A stretch of DNA of 64,000 nucleotides, from the NCBI GenBank assembly GCA_021234155.1, contig JAJEKV010000176.1, positions 720,448-784,447 on the forward strand, in the 5' to 3' direction. Shown piece by piece: positions 21,734-33,867 of this stretch (position 1 is its first letter; every line of letters begins with the position of its first letter). This DNA comes from Isoetes taiwanensis (Eukaryota > Streptophyta > Lycopodiopsida > Isoetales > Isoetaceae). The notes under the pieces were generated by a model. It did no database searches. It was given only the letters and a program-made list of their open reading frames with translations, and had not been told where the DNA came from. The position numbers were made by a program, and so were the translations under genes.

Positions 21734-23286
21734 TTTATGGTTAGCTATAGCGCCAAAAGTTGATATTAAAAATTGAGGAACCATAGAATTTTAAGTGATT
21801 TTATACATTATGGTGGCCTTGTCAATTGAAACCGCGCCTTATATTGAGAATATGACCTGGTATGTGCCACATTTTCTAAGGCATTTTCTAAAGGGCTTTC
21901 TTGGAAAAATACAAAAAAAATTCATATTAATATCAATGTCCAATTTGGGTGCACAATATGCAATCTGGTTTATGTCACAATATTATTTTTTAGGGCATAC
22001 AGAACCTTGGCTGCTTGTTGAAAATCATTTCTTTACAAATCTGCTGGTTTTGGGTTTAATCTGTGGCCGCACATGCAACCTCTGGCGCCGCTTGTTGGAA
22101 ATGTCAACTACATGCAACATGAAAATGGTGTAATACAGCAGTTCGATGCAAGAAACTGGAAGCCAGAATGTTTGTGCCATGCCGGTTTGCTTTAAGATCC
22201 GGTCTAGCTCCTGCTACAAACAGATAAGATGCTGCTTTGTTTAAAAATGGACGATTGTGCTTCAAAACAGGCTGTGTATCCATTTATGATGTGGTTGTTC
22301 TGTGCAGTTGAAATACTGTATGGTCACAGGCTGGATATGGGCAGAAGCAAATTTGCTCCAATAAAGGTATGCAGTGGCTTATCTATTTCATGCTTTCACA
22401 CAACCCTGGAATAATTTCTATTCTATGCCATAGCCGATAATGTGCCTTAGCTATGTATATCGGGTCTTTTGGAGCTTTTTGCATTTTGAAGCATTCAAGA
22501 TCAACGATAGCAAGAGTAAGATACGGTGTAAAACAACACAAGGCGATGCTACATTTGCCATGCTAGGACCAGTGAGGTTTTCCTGGCATATAAGTTACTT
22601 ACACGATTTTAAGAAGGCTTTTTTTACTTTGTTTATGCTGCAATATAAATCACACTGGCCTCTTGGTATGAAACAGATATATGCTGAAGTACTGGATCAT
22701 ACAGTAGCCTTATGGAGATTAAGACAAGATGTTTCAGATAAACAAATGCCACAACATGTTTGGGCAAATGCAAACTGCTGATTTACGGAGTGCGAAAATC
22801 AGGTCAGATAAAATGGCATTTGATCTGATTCATATTTTTCTACAGCCTGTGATGTATGAATAGAAGCAAAATGATCTCTATGCAGATCATGCTACAATTC
22901 ATAATTTCATTTGAACTGAATTCAACAAGGTTTATTGTGCCTTTATAGTCCTGCATGTTTCTTGTAGATGTTGATAATGTAAGCTTGTTTGTCCACATCT
23001 TTCGTATGGTGCTGCAGCTGCCACATTTTAATATGTAGATATTTTTCCATGCTTATTCCTTGAGATGACTGCTTACCTTTCCACTGTTGCTTGTGCTTAA
23101 CTAATTTTACATTGTGATACGCAGAGACAAAGGAGCTGGTTACAAATGAGTAGCCAACAGTGTTTTCTGTGAAATATTTAGAGCACCAGAATATATAAAC
23201 CATGAAAACCAGATCTGGAGATCACATTTGGCATTTTGAGATCCCTAGATTGAGCTACAATGGCTAAAAACATTGCACAGTATAAT
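21734..23286. other. Interior of the TIR element, no recognised gene
   Basis: Open frames of 61-113 codons occur on the plus strand (21795-22133, 22229-22414, 22440-22781). The last has an evenly coding look but no family resemblance. They may be remnants of captured gene exons or chance frames. Confidence 0.35.
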
Positions 23287-23486
23287 GGGTGGTTCACATG
23301 GAGAAGAAAAGGCCCTGCACTGAGTTCTAGCGGAGTCAGCACTGATAAAAAAAATGCAGCGCTGCGTCAGCTACGCAAATTGGATCTTGCGAGGGCTGAT
23401 TTTCCAAAACGGGGCTGAAAATTTTTGCCTCAGCCCAAGTGCAGCAGGTTTTAAGCCAGCCCTTTGCACTTCGTCCATGTGAACCC
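23287..23486. mobile_element. MITE, GGTTCACATG family
   Basis: A 200 bp segment with inverted ends built on GGTTCACATGGA. Imperfect 8 bp flanks (AGTATAAT and AGCATAAG, 6 of 8 equal) would fit a hAT-type target duplication. It shares terminal sequence with 8066-8178. Confidence 0.55.
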
Positions 23487-23835
23487 AGCATAAGTCTATC
23501 CAAAAGCGCGTCTGATTAGCACATCCAAAAGCGCGTCTAACTAGCACATCTGAAACACCATTTTCATTTACTTGTGTCTTTGTAATGACACTCTTGTTTT
23601 AGTATGTTCTTGACTTGGTGCAAATGATAATCTTGTATTCGAATGTTTTGGCAAGATATATTGAATCAATAGAAAATATATCTTTAATGTGAAGGCATAT
23701 TATTATTCTATTATTGAGTTTCGCAAAATGTTGAACTAATTAGAAAGTATAATGTGTATGTCTTTGATAATGTGATGTAATGTGAATTCATATGATTAAT
23801 TTTGTTATTGAACTCAATTTGCAATTAATTGAATT

Positions 23836-24215
23836 GACCAATAGCCTGACCATTGTCCTGACTAATAGGCTAACCAATGCCCTGACTAATAACTTGACTA
23901 CTTTCTTGACTAATAACGTGACTACTGTGTTGACTAATAAGATGACCATAGTCTGACTAATATTTTGACTAATCTCCTGACTAACGACCTGACGAATATC
24001 CTGACTAATAGGCTGACGTTTGTTGTCTGATGTAGGCCTTTTAAGGCCCTATGAGAGCAAGACTAAATCAAATTAAAATTAAACTAAATATCCTGACGCG
24101 TACCGTGACACTTGACCTGACGTTTGGCTGATGAATTACCTGACGCATCATCTGACGCACAAGCGTCAGATAATATTAGTCAGGCTGGTCGTCAGATAAT
24201 CATCAGCCACTCAGC
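23836..24215. repeat. Right subterminal TGAC repeat array
   Basis: Counterpart of the left array, again with TGACTA units inward and TGACG units near the end. The outermost part includes inverted copies (CGTCAGATAAT), so the array can fold on itself. Confidence 0.8.
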
Positions 24216-24270
24216 ATGGACATTTGTATGATTTGTAAAGGCTTTCTGATGTCTAGCAGGCATTCTCTTG

Positions 24271-24770
24271 TAGCGGAAGGTCCTAGGATGATGATCCAGG
24301 TGGAAAAACATTTCCTTTTTATGCCTCGTGATGTACTTGGTTTTCTTAGCCTTGAGGAAAGTATGGTATTGTCTGGCCGCATGTAAACATAAGGTTCGAC
24401 TTGTGACTTGGCAGAGCCAGCATTTGAGTTCCTTACACTCAGCATCAAATCACTGGTTGAAGGTTGTGGTCTTCAGGATCCACCGCGGGTGGCTCCTCCA
24501 AAATCATCTCACTATAGCAGTCTCAAGTACATCAATCAACTCCATTTGTTGCTCTAGTGTACGGAACTGCAAAATTCCTATCATCATCTATGAGGATCTG
24601 AGCATAAGCTCTGCATGTTCGTAATCCAATTGCAGCTGAGGCATGCAATGAGCTGCTGTACACAGGGGATTCGAACTCCCTGCCAAGCCAGCTACAGATA
24701 CAGTGGTAGAAGGGTTGAGTCGGCCTCCTCATCTCTACTGTCTGTGCCCACCACATGCGTATCCTGCTCA
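24271..24770 (-). pseudogene. LINE fragment, endonuclease-RT linker
   Basis: Minus-strand frames show the linker typical of plant LINEs (LEQQMELIDVLETAIVR, FDAECKELK, KKTKYITRHKKEMFFH). It stops at the TIR element at 24270 and continues at 19153. In-frame stops show it is dead. Confidence 0.65.
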
Positions 24771-25337
24771 GCCGCTAATACATAGTCACCCACACTAGAT
24801 TTGCCTCCTTGGTTCACCTACCTGCAAGTGCACTTGCAGGAGTATGGCCACTGTGCTAGTCCATTGCAAATTATCAAGTCAAAGATATACTACAAACACA
24901 CGACTTAATCTGCTGGAAAACCTATCCATTTTGAAGGCACATGATATACATTCCGCGAATAAGACTATAAAGGACCTTTCAACTAGCCTCAAGAAGCGGA
25001 TTTATCTGCTTATCTTGAAACGCAGATAAATCATACGTAGTGGAAGTAAACAGAGATGCACCTTCTAGTTTAAGTGGACAAACCACATGCCAATTAGAGC
25101 ATAGTATATAGCAAACAGATCTTAAAGTGGCTGATTGTAGAGATTGGACCATTGGAAAGCTAAGCCTCAATGTTGCATGGATCCCATGTTTAACGTGGCC
25201 ATGGTTTATGTTTTCGAACTTTATAGTTGTCTAGATATCGGAATTGAAATCCAAACCAACTCTCCACATTATCTAGGTAAACTATACATCCAAAATGGTT
25301 CCCTTATGGCAAAAATAGCATGGATAGAATGCTAGTA
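24771..25337. other. Spacer, nothing recognised
   Basis: AT-rich sequence without a supported gene, between the LINE relic and the Helitron 5' end. Confidence 0.4.
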
Positions 25338-25569
25338 TCTTATCTTATATTATAATGTTATCTTGTGTGTCCGTTTTCAATCACGCCCTAATTTCGGCGG
25401 CTAGGATTCAGTCACGCCGAGATTGAATGGAGAGAATTTTGAATGGTGCCATTAAACTAATCTAGGGTTTCGATGCATGCCCAGCAAGACCATCCCCTCT
25501 TTTCCCAGTCCGATCCTTTTGTATACAGATCCTTTCGTGTAGGCTATGGCAAGTAATACAGCCGGAGTT

Positions 25570-27300
25570 GTTTGTATTCATTCCGATTCTGCTCCTCTTC
25601 TTCTCTGCCTATTTTCTTCTTCTTCGCCTATTTTACGGATATCAAATGTAACATCGCAAAGGGAGCTTTAGAATGGTCGGCGTCCTGGCGCTTTGTTCAA
25701 AAACGACCTCTGGCGCCTTCTCCAAAAGCGAGCTATGCGCCTTCTTTTATGAAGGCTTACTTTTATGATGGAAATTTACTTCTTTCTGCGGTTGTTGGGG
25801 CTTTGGTAAGACTCCCTAAACTTTGTTCGCCATTGATATATTTGTCTTAAAAGCTTGATTTCTTGCAAAGAAGCTAATCATCTTCTTTTCACCGCTTTTT
25901 GAATCGAGGCGTTTTTGGAGCCAAAGATCATAATCCATTTTGCAACATCCGGGTGAGAAATAGGTATGAAGTCATTCCATTTTTTTCTCTTGGTTGTTGG
26001 GCATGGCAAGACACTCATAAATTTCGTAGTAGTAGTAGCAATAGTGAAGAAACCAAGAAAACCGGTGTCCAAGTAGTAGATAATCGCTAACACTAACGAG
26101 ATAGTTGAATGTTGTGCAAATGGTAATCTCAAAAGGCATGTATGCTTTGCTTCCTATTCTTTTCTTTTCAAACAATTTCTCGTCTTTTTTCTCCGGCAGA
26201 GCAAATGGGTCTTTTTCATTCTAGGCGAGGATCGGTGGGGATGAGCCAAGTAAGTCAAATGATTTCTACATTTGTTTGAATTTTCTTTTGCTTTCATACA
26301 CATTATGCACCATTCATGCTTTGTGCTTTATTCATGCATTGTTGCACTGCAGCAGGACTTTACAACGGAGCCATTGAGAAAGATACAAAAGATGCATCTC
26401 AGTTTGAAAATAGATTTGCAGACCTCTTGGCCGCTTTGAAAAAGAACTCGATTTGGGTCCAAATATCTCGGGACAGAAGGTATGGACCTATGCTTGACAT
26501 AAGCCTCATTTGTGATTTTGCTATGCATGCCTACCCTCTATCCACACCCCTCTAGATACGAGGGTTTAATAACAGCCAACAATTGGGGTTGTCAACCTGG
26601 AATGATATTATTATTGTTCTTATTCCTGTATTGATATAGCAGAAACGGAAGCACCATACAGTGGTAACATCATTAATTGGTAAAGTGGTTTGATAAACTC
26701 ATACAGTGGTAGCACCATTAATTGATAGAGTGGTTTTTGAGGTTAGCCATGGGAATAACTACAAAAGTGCCTTTAAAATGTGGCCTCTTTTCCCTTTGTA
26801 TTTAATGCATGAAGCTCACTGCAAACGTGCAATCCAGCTTGGAAATGTAGGCTGAAGGAAAGAAATGGTTAGAAAATATAGCGGCGGAATTGCTCTTCAC
26901 GAAGATCTCTAATGTAAACTTAAATATGTTGCCCAATTGTTGGCCTCGCATTGAGTCGGTTTAAAAGGACCGGCAATGCGGCATTGAGATGAGCTATGTG
27001 CGGCGAAGATTCAACGATGGATTTTGCTTAGGGAAATCATGTGAAAGTTCAATGGGTTCAGGGAATATTCAAAGTCTTAGAACGTTGCAAGTTTATGGGA
27101 ATAATGGTAAAAGACTTTGCACAGTTAACTGGGACGGACATCGCATTAGTGAATGGACACAAAACAAATCTACAAGTTCAATATTTTATGAGAGAATTTA
27201 TCCATGTATGCAAAACATTGTACATAATAATAGCTTTGATCTTGAGTTAAATGTTAATTTAGCATAGAGCACTCAAGCATGTCCAACAATTAAGCTTTTT
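25570..27300 (+). other. Helitron interior with short unassigned frames
   Basis: Frames at 25572-25850, 26316-26555 and 26989-27267 have uneven coding character and no recognised family. They might be captured exons. I do not call genes here. Confidence 0.3.
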
Positions 27301-27589
27301 TTTGAGAGCAAAAGAAATGTATAAAATTTGTGGAGGTTAGGTAAGGACATTTAGCCGTTGATTTATTTGATGTATTGCAGATTTGACAAAGTAAGAAGGC
27401 TAGCTTCCTAGGACAAAATGAACAAATAAAATATGCAAACAAATATGTAATAAGCACTTTAAGCATTTAAGCACTTGACAAAGTTGTTATTGATTTGTGT
27501 GGATATTGTGCAGCCTTTCTAAGCTTAGTTTCTGTTTTATTTAACACAGCCTTTTTGTTTTATTTAACACACATGAATATGAATATATG

Positions 27590-29280
27590 ACTTAGATGTT
27601 ACAAATATTGGCAAAAGTGTTCTGCTTTGTGGACTCTAGATGATGAAGTCCCACCATGTGTTCTTGCTTACCCCTGGAAGGTGTTGCCTCATGGGAAGGC
27701 AACCAAGCTTCTTGGTATCCCAGTGGGTATTCATGATTCAACACGATGCTTGGGATGTTATAATCGAGGGGTTGCGGAGGCACCTTTTTGGTGGGATCTG
27801 GCTAAGCTATCTATGCCCGGAAGGGTAGCAGTTGCTAAGCATGTCTTAAGCAACACACATGTCTATATGGCTACGCGCCATTCTTGCTTCCCACTCAAAG
27901 TTTCGGGAGATTGTGGGTGTTGTTAGAAACTTTTAAAGGGGTGGAAATGAAGCGACGAAGTGGTGAAGGTTGCATGGTCTAAGTGTATAAAACCTAAGTC
28001 TGCTGGAGGTTTGGGCATGATGATTTCCATTTGCGAGTAAGGTTATGATCTCAAATTCATTTGGCGACTTCGTAGGTAAGGATGATTCTCTGGGGTTGCG
28101 GCTTATTGCACGGGCTCTTACCCTCTTGTATCCCTTTGGTAAAGTCACACTCAAACTTGTTCTTCCATGGAGTTTATTTTATGAGTTGCGGCCTTATCAT
28201 AATGCTTCTCCATTCTTAAAGGGATTGTTAGATTCGGCACACGATCAAAACTTTATTTCACATCGGTCCAACCGCTTGTGTATGAGTTGATTGCACCTTG
28301 TTGGTGGATCCCTCACGGTAGACAATCAACCACTTTGCTTTTGAGGCACCCATTGACTCAAAGACGTTGGAAAAGTCTTTGGAATCTTAACTATTGCATG
28401 CATGGTATGACTCGAGCTTGATTCGACATGGGAGGCTTTTGATTAAAAAAGTTTCTATTGGGGCGATATTCTTTGGCAAAAAGTTGCTGATTTTCTCTGA
28501 CCTATTACGCCACACCAAGAAGATATTTTGGTATGGGTTTGTCATGAAGCAATTAAGGAGTGCAAACTTGTGAACTCTATGTATCGGGTTGTTGCTTGAT
28601 CTTGATATTCTTCCTCCCGTCTAATAAGTGGTCTCTTCAACTTCCTCCTCTTCAATGGCGAGAAGGTGTGGTCTTGGGCATGGGACAAGCTACTTCATCC
28701 TAAAGTGGCGGTTCTTTGGTGGCAGATTCTTCATAGGTGTCTCATGGGTTAATGTGCTTGTCCATAAGTTTAACCCTAGAATATCAAATCCGGTGTCCGG
28801 TATGCAAAGCGTGGATCCGGAGACCATTGAGCATTGCTTTTCATGTGTGAACACCTTAGGGTGTATGGGACTGGTTGTTTTCCTTTTCGGTTTCACTAAC
28901 AAGTCAACAAGCTGCTTTTGGCAATTTACCCAAGTACTTAGGCGAGTTACAAGGCCGGGCTTTTCATCTAGCGGCGGGGATGGTTGCTTTGGACTATCTG
29001 GAAAAGGCGAAGATTGGTAATCTTCAAAGGTGCGGATGTGGCGGATAATCGTGTTCTCCAAGAAGCTCAAGGTTACATTGTAAAGTCGTATCATTGTTCT
29101 TCACTTGCCCCTCGAAGAGGCGATTGATTTTGAGGAGTATTTGGATGTGCACTCTTATGCTTAGGCAGGTTGCTTCCTTTCGGTGGGTCTCGCTTATCCG
29201 TGAGATTTTATTCTATCTGCATTTATACTTGTATTTGACTCTTTGATTGAATAAAGTACGTCCTTCAACAAAAAAAACAT
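27590..29280 (+). pseudogene. L1-type LINE 3' half with zf-RVT domain
   Basis: Plus-strand frames give the post-RT region of plant LINEs (KLLGIPVGIHDSTR, LAKLSMPGRVAVAKHVLSN near 27690-27850), then the reverse-transcriptase zinc-binding domain (WDKLLHPKVAVLWWQILHRC near 28675-28745, with Cys/His ligands CGMQS and EHCFSC). It ends in a 3' UTR and a short A-run near 29269. Frameshifts throughout make it non-functional, and it is 5' truncated as LINEs often are. Confidence 0.75.
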
Positions 29281-29284
29281 TACT

Positions 29285-29440
29285 TCACTTTCTCCCACCA
29301 TCAACTACTTAAAGGCAACACTTAAGAAATACAATGAGAATAGGCCCAAGTTTCCACTTTCTCCCACCATCAACTACGAAAGGCAACACTTAAGAAACAC
29401 AATGAGAATAGGCCCAACAAACGCAGTGAGAATAGGCCCA
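29285..29440 (+). repeat. Roughly 70 bp tandem repeat near the Helitron 3' end
   Basis: Two copies and a partial third of a unit containing TTTCTCCCACCATCAACTAC and AATGAGAATAGGCCCAA. Confidence 0.85.
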
Positions 29441-29796
29441 ACTTACAGGTTCCCCAACTTATGCCCAGCAACGCTGGGCACCATAACTAGTATTTCTAAT
29501 AATCCCAGAAGTGTCGATTGCCTCAGATCGCAATTACAGAAATCTGTTAATACCATTGGATTACTTCTGTAGATATCCATTCTTTCCACAACCAAGCACC
29601 GATCGTTATGTGAAATGTAGAATACGACCCAAACATTTTAAAGACCATAATACCACCGTAACTGGATTTACATGTATCTCCTCTTTGATGATAGTTAAGA
29701 GGTCTTTTTGTGAATAAGCCAAACATATAGACAACACTCTTAACCATGTCTGGACCTGTCCTGATCCATTGCTAGAGGAACTACGGCATTCCATGT

Positions 29797-30385
29797 AATT
29801 ATATGATATATGTATAAATACTATAACACATCACCAGAGTATAATTAGGCCCTTATGGGTCATTAGGGGATAACTTGGCTGGCCTAAATGGGCTTTATGC
29901 TAAATTGTTTAATTAAGCTAATTAGACTAATTAATATTATTAATTAGTAAATGCAAGGTAATTAGAGAGAGCCACCTGGCCCAATTCAATTGGCCAGGGG
30001 AGACTTACTAAGATTAGGCGGGCAAATTGGGTCCCTACCCCCAATTCTACCCCAAATCGATTTGGGAAGAATTGAATAAAAAAGGAGCTACTCGCCACTG
30101 TACCCTGACCTGAAGGATGGAAGCCTTTCGAGATAATGGCTCTAGCCAAGAGATCGGTTAGTCTTTAGATAGTTTGTGTTTCACCTAACCCTTATATGAC
30201 TAGATAAATGGTTAAATTCTCTTTTATGTGCTATTAAGACGAAGATGGATGTTTTGTTTATGATTTTTTTTTTTCTGTTACTCCTGGGTGTTTGGGATTA
30301 AGGGTAGGTAGAGACCTGAAAAGCTCAGTAGTAGTAGATATGTTTCTATCTAGAAACCTTAAGACCCAGTAAATGCAAATTGTGT
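29797..30385 (+). repeat. Truncated LTR related to the TGTGACG family
   Basis: It shares with 20230-20810 and 32100-32760 a TATA-like GTATAAATAC, the GCCACCTGGCCCAA block, and the later GATGGATGTTT and TAGAGACCTGA segments. Both ends are missing, and it is more diverged than the other two copies. Confidence 0.65.
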
Positions 30386-30875
30386 AACAAGGTTGGAATT
30401 CCAGTTCAACAGCGGGTTCAACAGCCAAAGGTGAAATGTTTTATTTTTGCTCATCCAACAAACACACACATTTTGATATCTAACATCTGAATGATTTCCT
30501 CAAACTATATTTATGTATCATCAATATAATAGGTTAGAGTTGCAATTCCCAGACACATTAATGCACTTGCCAAATTTGCATAGAATATGATACAAGCATT
30601 GTGACGATCATACAAATATTAGGGTACCTACACACCATGGGGTTAACTTCGTTTAGTTAAAAAAAAATTTTAACTACTAACACATATGGTTTTTGTTAGA
30701 AAAATTGTTAAATCTAAGGGGTTAACTTTTAACAAATTGTTAAGGGTAAATTAGGCATTTAACCCCCTTTCACATCTATTTTTGTTAAGTTAGGTTTTAA
30801 CAGTTGGTTAACAGCATCATAATTTGTCGACAAAAAGTTAATCGATGCCCTATCCTTCCTTTTAATTTTGTTAAC

Positions 30876-30931
30876 GATCGAGGGCCGGCGTCGAAGCGAT
30901 CGAGGGCCGGCGTCGAAGCGATCGAGGGCGT
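30876..30931 (+). repeat. 22 bp tandem repeat
   Basis: Two and a half copies of a GC-rich unit (GATCGAGGGCCGGCGTCGAAGC) within otherwise AT-rich sequence. Confidence 0.85.
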
Positions 30932-30989
30932 CACCGGATTGCCATGGCATTGGCTCCAGAGTGAAGAATCACCAAATGTCACTACCCTG

Positions 30990-32049
30990 TAAGTGTTTTT
31001 CCATCATCTTGGATGAGTTTTTTCAAGAAACTTGTAGGGCACATCTCGTGCCTTTTCTTTTTTTGCTCCACCCAACCATCATACCATCACTTCTTGATGC
31101 TCATATATTCCACCATTCACAGAGCAGTTATCATCTAATGAATGAAGATTTAAAATCTAATGACAGAGAATAGGTTTATAGTTTTGAAGCAGAATTATGC
31201 CAGTGGATTTGAAAGTGGGTTTGAGCATCTGCTAAGAAATTTCAGTTTATTTAAATATTCCAAAAACATAGGATTCATAAACTTCATGCCACCTCTGTGT
31301 AGTCCCTGTTATCAAATGTCTTACTGTATATCAGATTAATATTAAGCTAGATTCTGGTTGATCTTTAAGCAAAAGCAATTAATGAAGCACTCCCTTATCG
31401 TGGAGCCAATATTATTTCATTGTTTCCAACCTTCGAGTTTGGGGCTTTGGGGCTATGTAGATCAAAGCCAATTGGCTGATGCCATTATCAATTCGAGTGT
31501 CAAACATCTCCATCTGTCTGTTCCTTTTCATCAGAATCTTTCTTTCACAGATGAATCTTTCTTTCACAGAGTAGTATTGTTGAATTAGATCTTACAAACA
31601 GTATCAAATTAACGGATGGTTTTGCCCAGTACAAAGGTTAGATGTTTAAAACCCATCTTGAGATAGCTTCAATTTGTTAGCATTTGTTCCTTGAACCAAG
31701 AGATTAGGTTAACAGATAATTTAAAGAATGGCAACACGCTGGATGCTGACATGGACATGCCTAAGTAATAACCAAATCCAAGAGGAGCAGGATGTCTGGA
31801 TTTTTAAATCCAGTCAATGGCTCTCTTCACCACTTATTTGTGTAACAAGCACCCGTGGAAGCAAGTTGTTGTGACAGGCTAAGGTATTCCTTTTCATGAC
31901 TAATGTGAATTGGTCTGTATGTAACAGTACGTGGCGGTGCTCCACTTAGTGTCATAGACTACGAGGTCTAAATGCTTTATTCAAAACCTAATCATTAGGA
32001 TGTAGCCTGAGGATGCAAAGCACTTTGGAGTTTTTTTAAATCCAGACCG
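30990..32049. other. No gene recognised
   Basis: AT-rich interior of the putative large TIR element. Short frames only. Confidence 0.4.
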
Positions 32050-33610
32050 TGTGACGTTCCAGCATAACATACGATATGAATACGTATATTATACTGCCAC
32101 GTCACTAGTACATGTCGACTCAGACGACATGTACACAGCCACCATAAAGGGTAGTACCCTAGGGTACGACCTTGTGAACCATTATATTGCACATGTTAAA
32201 GCAACATGTGAATATAATCCCCTTTTGCCACGTGGCAATGACCCATTGACCAAAAAGGGACCAGCCCTAAAAGCGTGGAGATAAAGGGACATAAACCCTA
32301 AAAGGAAAACCCTTTCAGTTTTCAGCCCCGAGTCTCGGATTGAGCAGCAGGGGCATTTCGCTGAGCAGGGGAGAGAAGTCGGATTTCCTAGGTTGCGGCT
32401 TCGATCCAAGATCGCCAGAACCGGAGATCGGCGGCATGGGCGCTTTGGGGGAGGGAACCGGCTAAGATCGGGTGGCAGTTGATTCGATAGGTAGATCCGA
32501 GTTATCGGGCCTCTTTCGGTAGGTTTAGCATTCATTCTTAGCTATAGGCTTAACCCCTACGACCTAAGAATGATAGACACTAACCAAAGGAACCTAACCA
32601 TGTATGATTAGGTAGATTAGAATAGATGCATTCTATTATTTTCAGATTCTGTTGTGATGATGTTTTGACATTCTATGTGCCACTCTTGTGTATTGGGAAG
32701 GGGGTAGAGACCCGTGAGCCCAAGTAGTTGTATGATCATAGTTTTAGCCCATTAATTCCCAATTAATGCGGCTCGTGCATAAGAGCCCCTTCGGCCGTGG
32801 GTGGTGGAGCTAGACAGGCTAACAAGGAAGGGCTTGTCCGATCACTGATTGATCCCTCCAGTGCGTAGCGACGGCCGGGAATATTGTGGGCTAGGCCTAA
32901 TACACCGCACGTGTGCGGGCAGGGGTATGGGCTTGACACCTCTTGGGTGATGCGTCGTCTTCTAGGGGTTCAAGTCGATGATATGAAAGCAAAGTGGCTC
33001 TCTAGCTCGCTTTGTGATTGGCATGAACCTTTTGGAGGAGAGTGATCTCCTCCGCCTCATCGGGGAGTGGGGAGATGCAACCCGGTAGTAGCCCCTTTGG
33101 CTATGAACCCGGCAAAGTTACTGGTCGGGGCTCCAATACTTTTCACCTATCACGCAAAGTATGCACGTGGGGAGGGGCGGATGGAGTGGACTACCCAACG
33201 ACCATGTTTCTATGCCGCCCAAATCCATTTGCCATGAATTCCGTGCATTGTTATCTCCCAAGCCGTCAGTCTTTCCCCAAGAGTCTGAGCCTGGGTAGGA
33301 TTTCCCCATGTTATGTTGATGTACTGATGTGTTGTTGCGCCATTGTGATATGGTGGACCACCCTTCGAGGTGGGTATGTTATTGTTGATTGATGTCATGT
33401 TCTCATGTGTGTTTACGCTTCCGCAGCTAGATCAATCCCGAGGGAGATGGGATGAATGACACGTCCATTCTTCCCCGTCGGGTTCTTGGCCACCAGCAAG
33501 AGCCCGATGTTAGGTGGACGGCCTCATGTCGGCCGAAAGAATCTTTGGTTTGAGGGATGATCTCCGGTTGTATCTGATGGGGGCATTGTATAGGAGCTGG
33601 GGCCGTCACA
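32050..33610 (+). repeat. 5' LTR of the TGTGACG family
   Basis: 1561 bp with TGTGACG...CGTCACA termini, alignable throughout with the solo LTR at 20200-21733. Confidence 0.88.
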
Positions 33611-33867
33611 ATGGTATCAGAGCTTTGATCTTGGCAGACCAAGATCGAGCACTGGCCGTATTCCTATAGGAACTAACTAATCTAGACATTCAGTCTTGGA
33701 GATAAAAGCCCAAGCACGAACCTCGAGTAGTGGAAATTTTTTTTTTCCATGAATAGAGTTAATAACTATCTAGAATTAGGATAATTAGAGAACATAATTT
33801 AGATGAAGTAGATTGAAGAAAAGTCACCTAAGAAAGTCTAGCAAATTTTAGACACTTTTTGGCCGAC

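Larger units (their letters stand above)
19154..24270. mobile_element. TIR element with TGAC-rich subterminal repeats, inserted in a LINE
   Basis: A 24 bp inverted repeat with one mismatch (CAAGAGAATGCCTGCTAGAC core) lies at 19154-19177 and 24247-24270. Both ends carry dense degenerate repeats of the type CCTGACGAATA or CCTGACTAATA (19178-19510 and 23836-24215). Left and right flanks are the two halves of one LINE. Subterminal arrays like these serve as transposase-binding sites in several plant DNA transposon superfamilies. I see no transposase and no clear target duplication, so the superfamily is undecided. Confidence 0.65.
25338..29490 (+). mobile_element. Probable non-autonomous Helitron
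   Basis: The 3' end is diagnostic: a perfect 7 bp hairpin (GCCCAGCAACGCTGGGC, 29463-29479), an 11-base spacer, CTAG at 29487-29490, then T. The proposed 5' end begins TC after an A (TCTTATCTTATATTATAATG at 25338), giving the A/T insertion site; a second TC five bases inward is equally possible. No Rep/helicase is seen. The interior holds a LINE 3' fragment and short unassigned frames, consistent with sequence capture or nested insertion. Confidence 0.55.

Noticed and set aside
19178-24215. CTGACGA units as hammerhead ribozyme cores
   Set aside because: The hammerhead core also needs a GAAA segment and three stems in fixed order; the units are tandem copies without those parts. I also looked for a hammerhead in the Penelope-like terminal repeats and saw none.
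19178-24215. TGAC-rich arrays as a CRISPR-like repeat-spacer array
   Set aside because: The unit is short and degenerate, spacers are not of constant length, and the DNA is eukaryotic. Subterminal transposon repeats explain it.
28690-29094. A 134-codon minus-strand frame
   Set aside because: It is antisense to the LINE zinc-binding domain, which explains the open frame.
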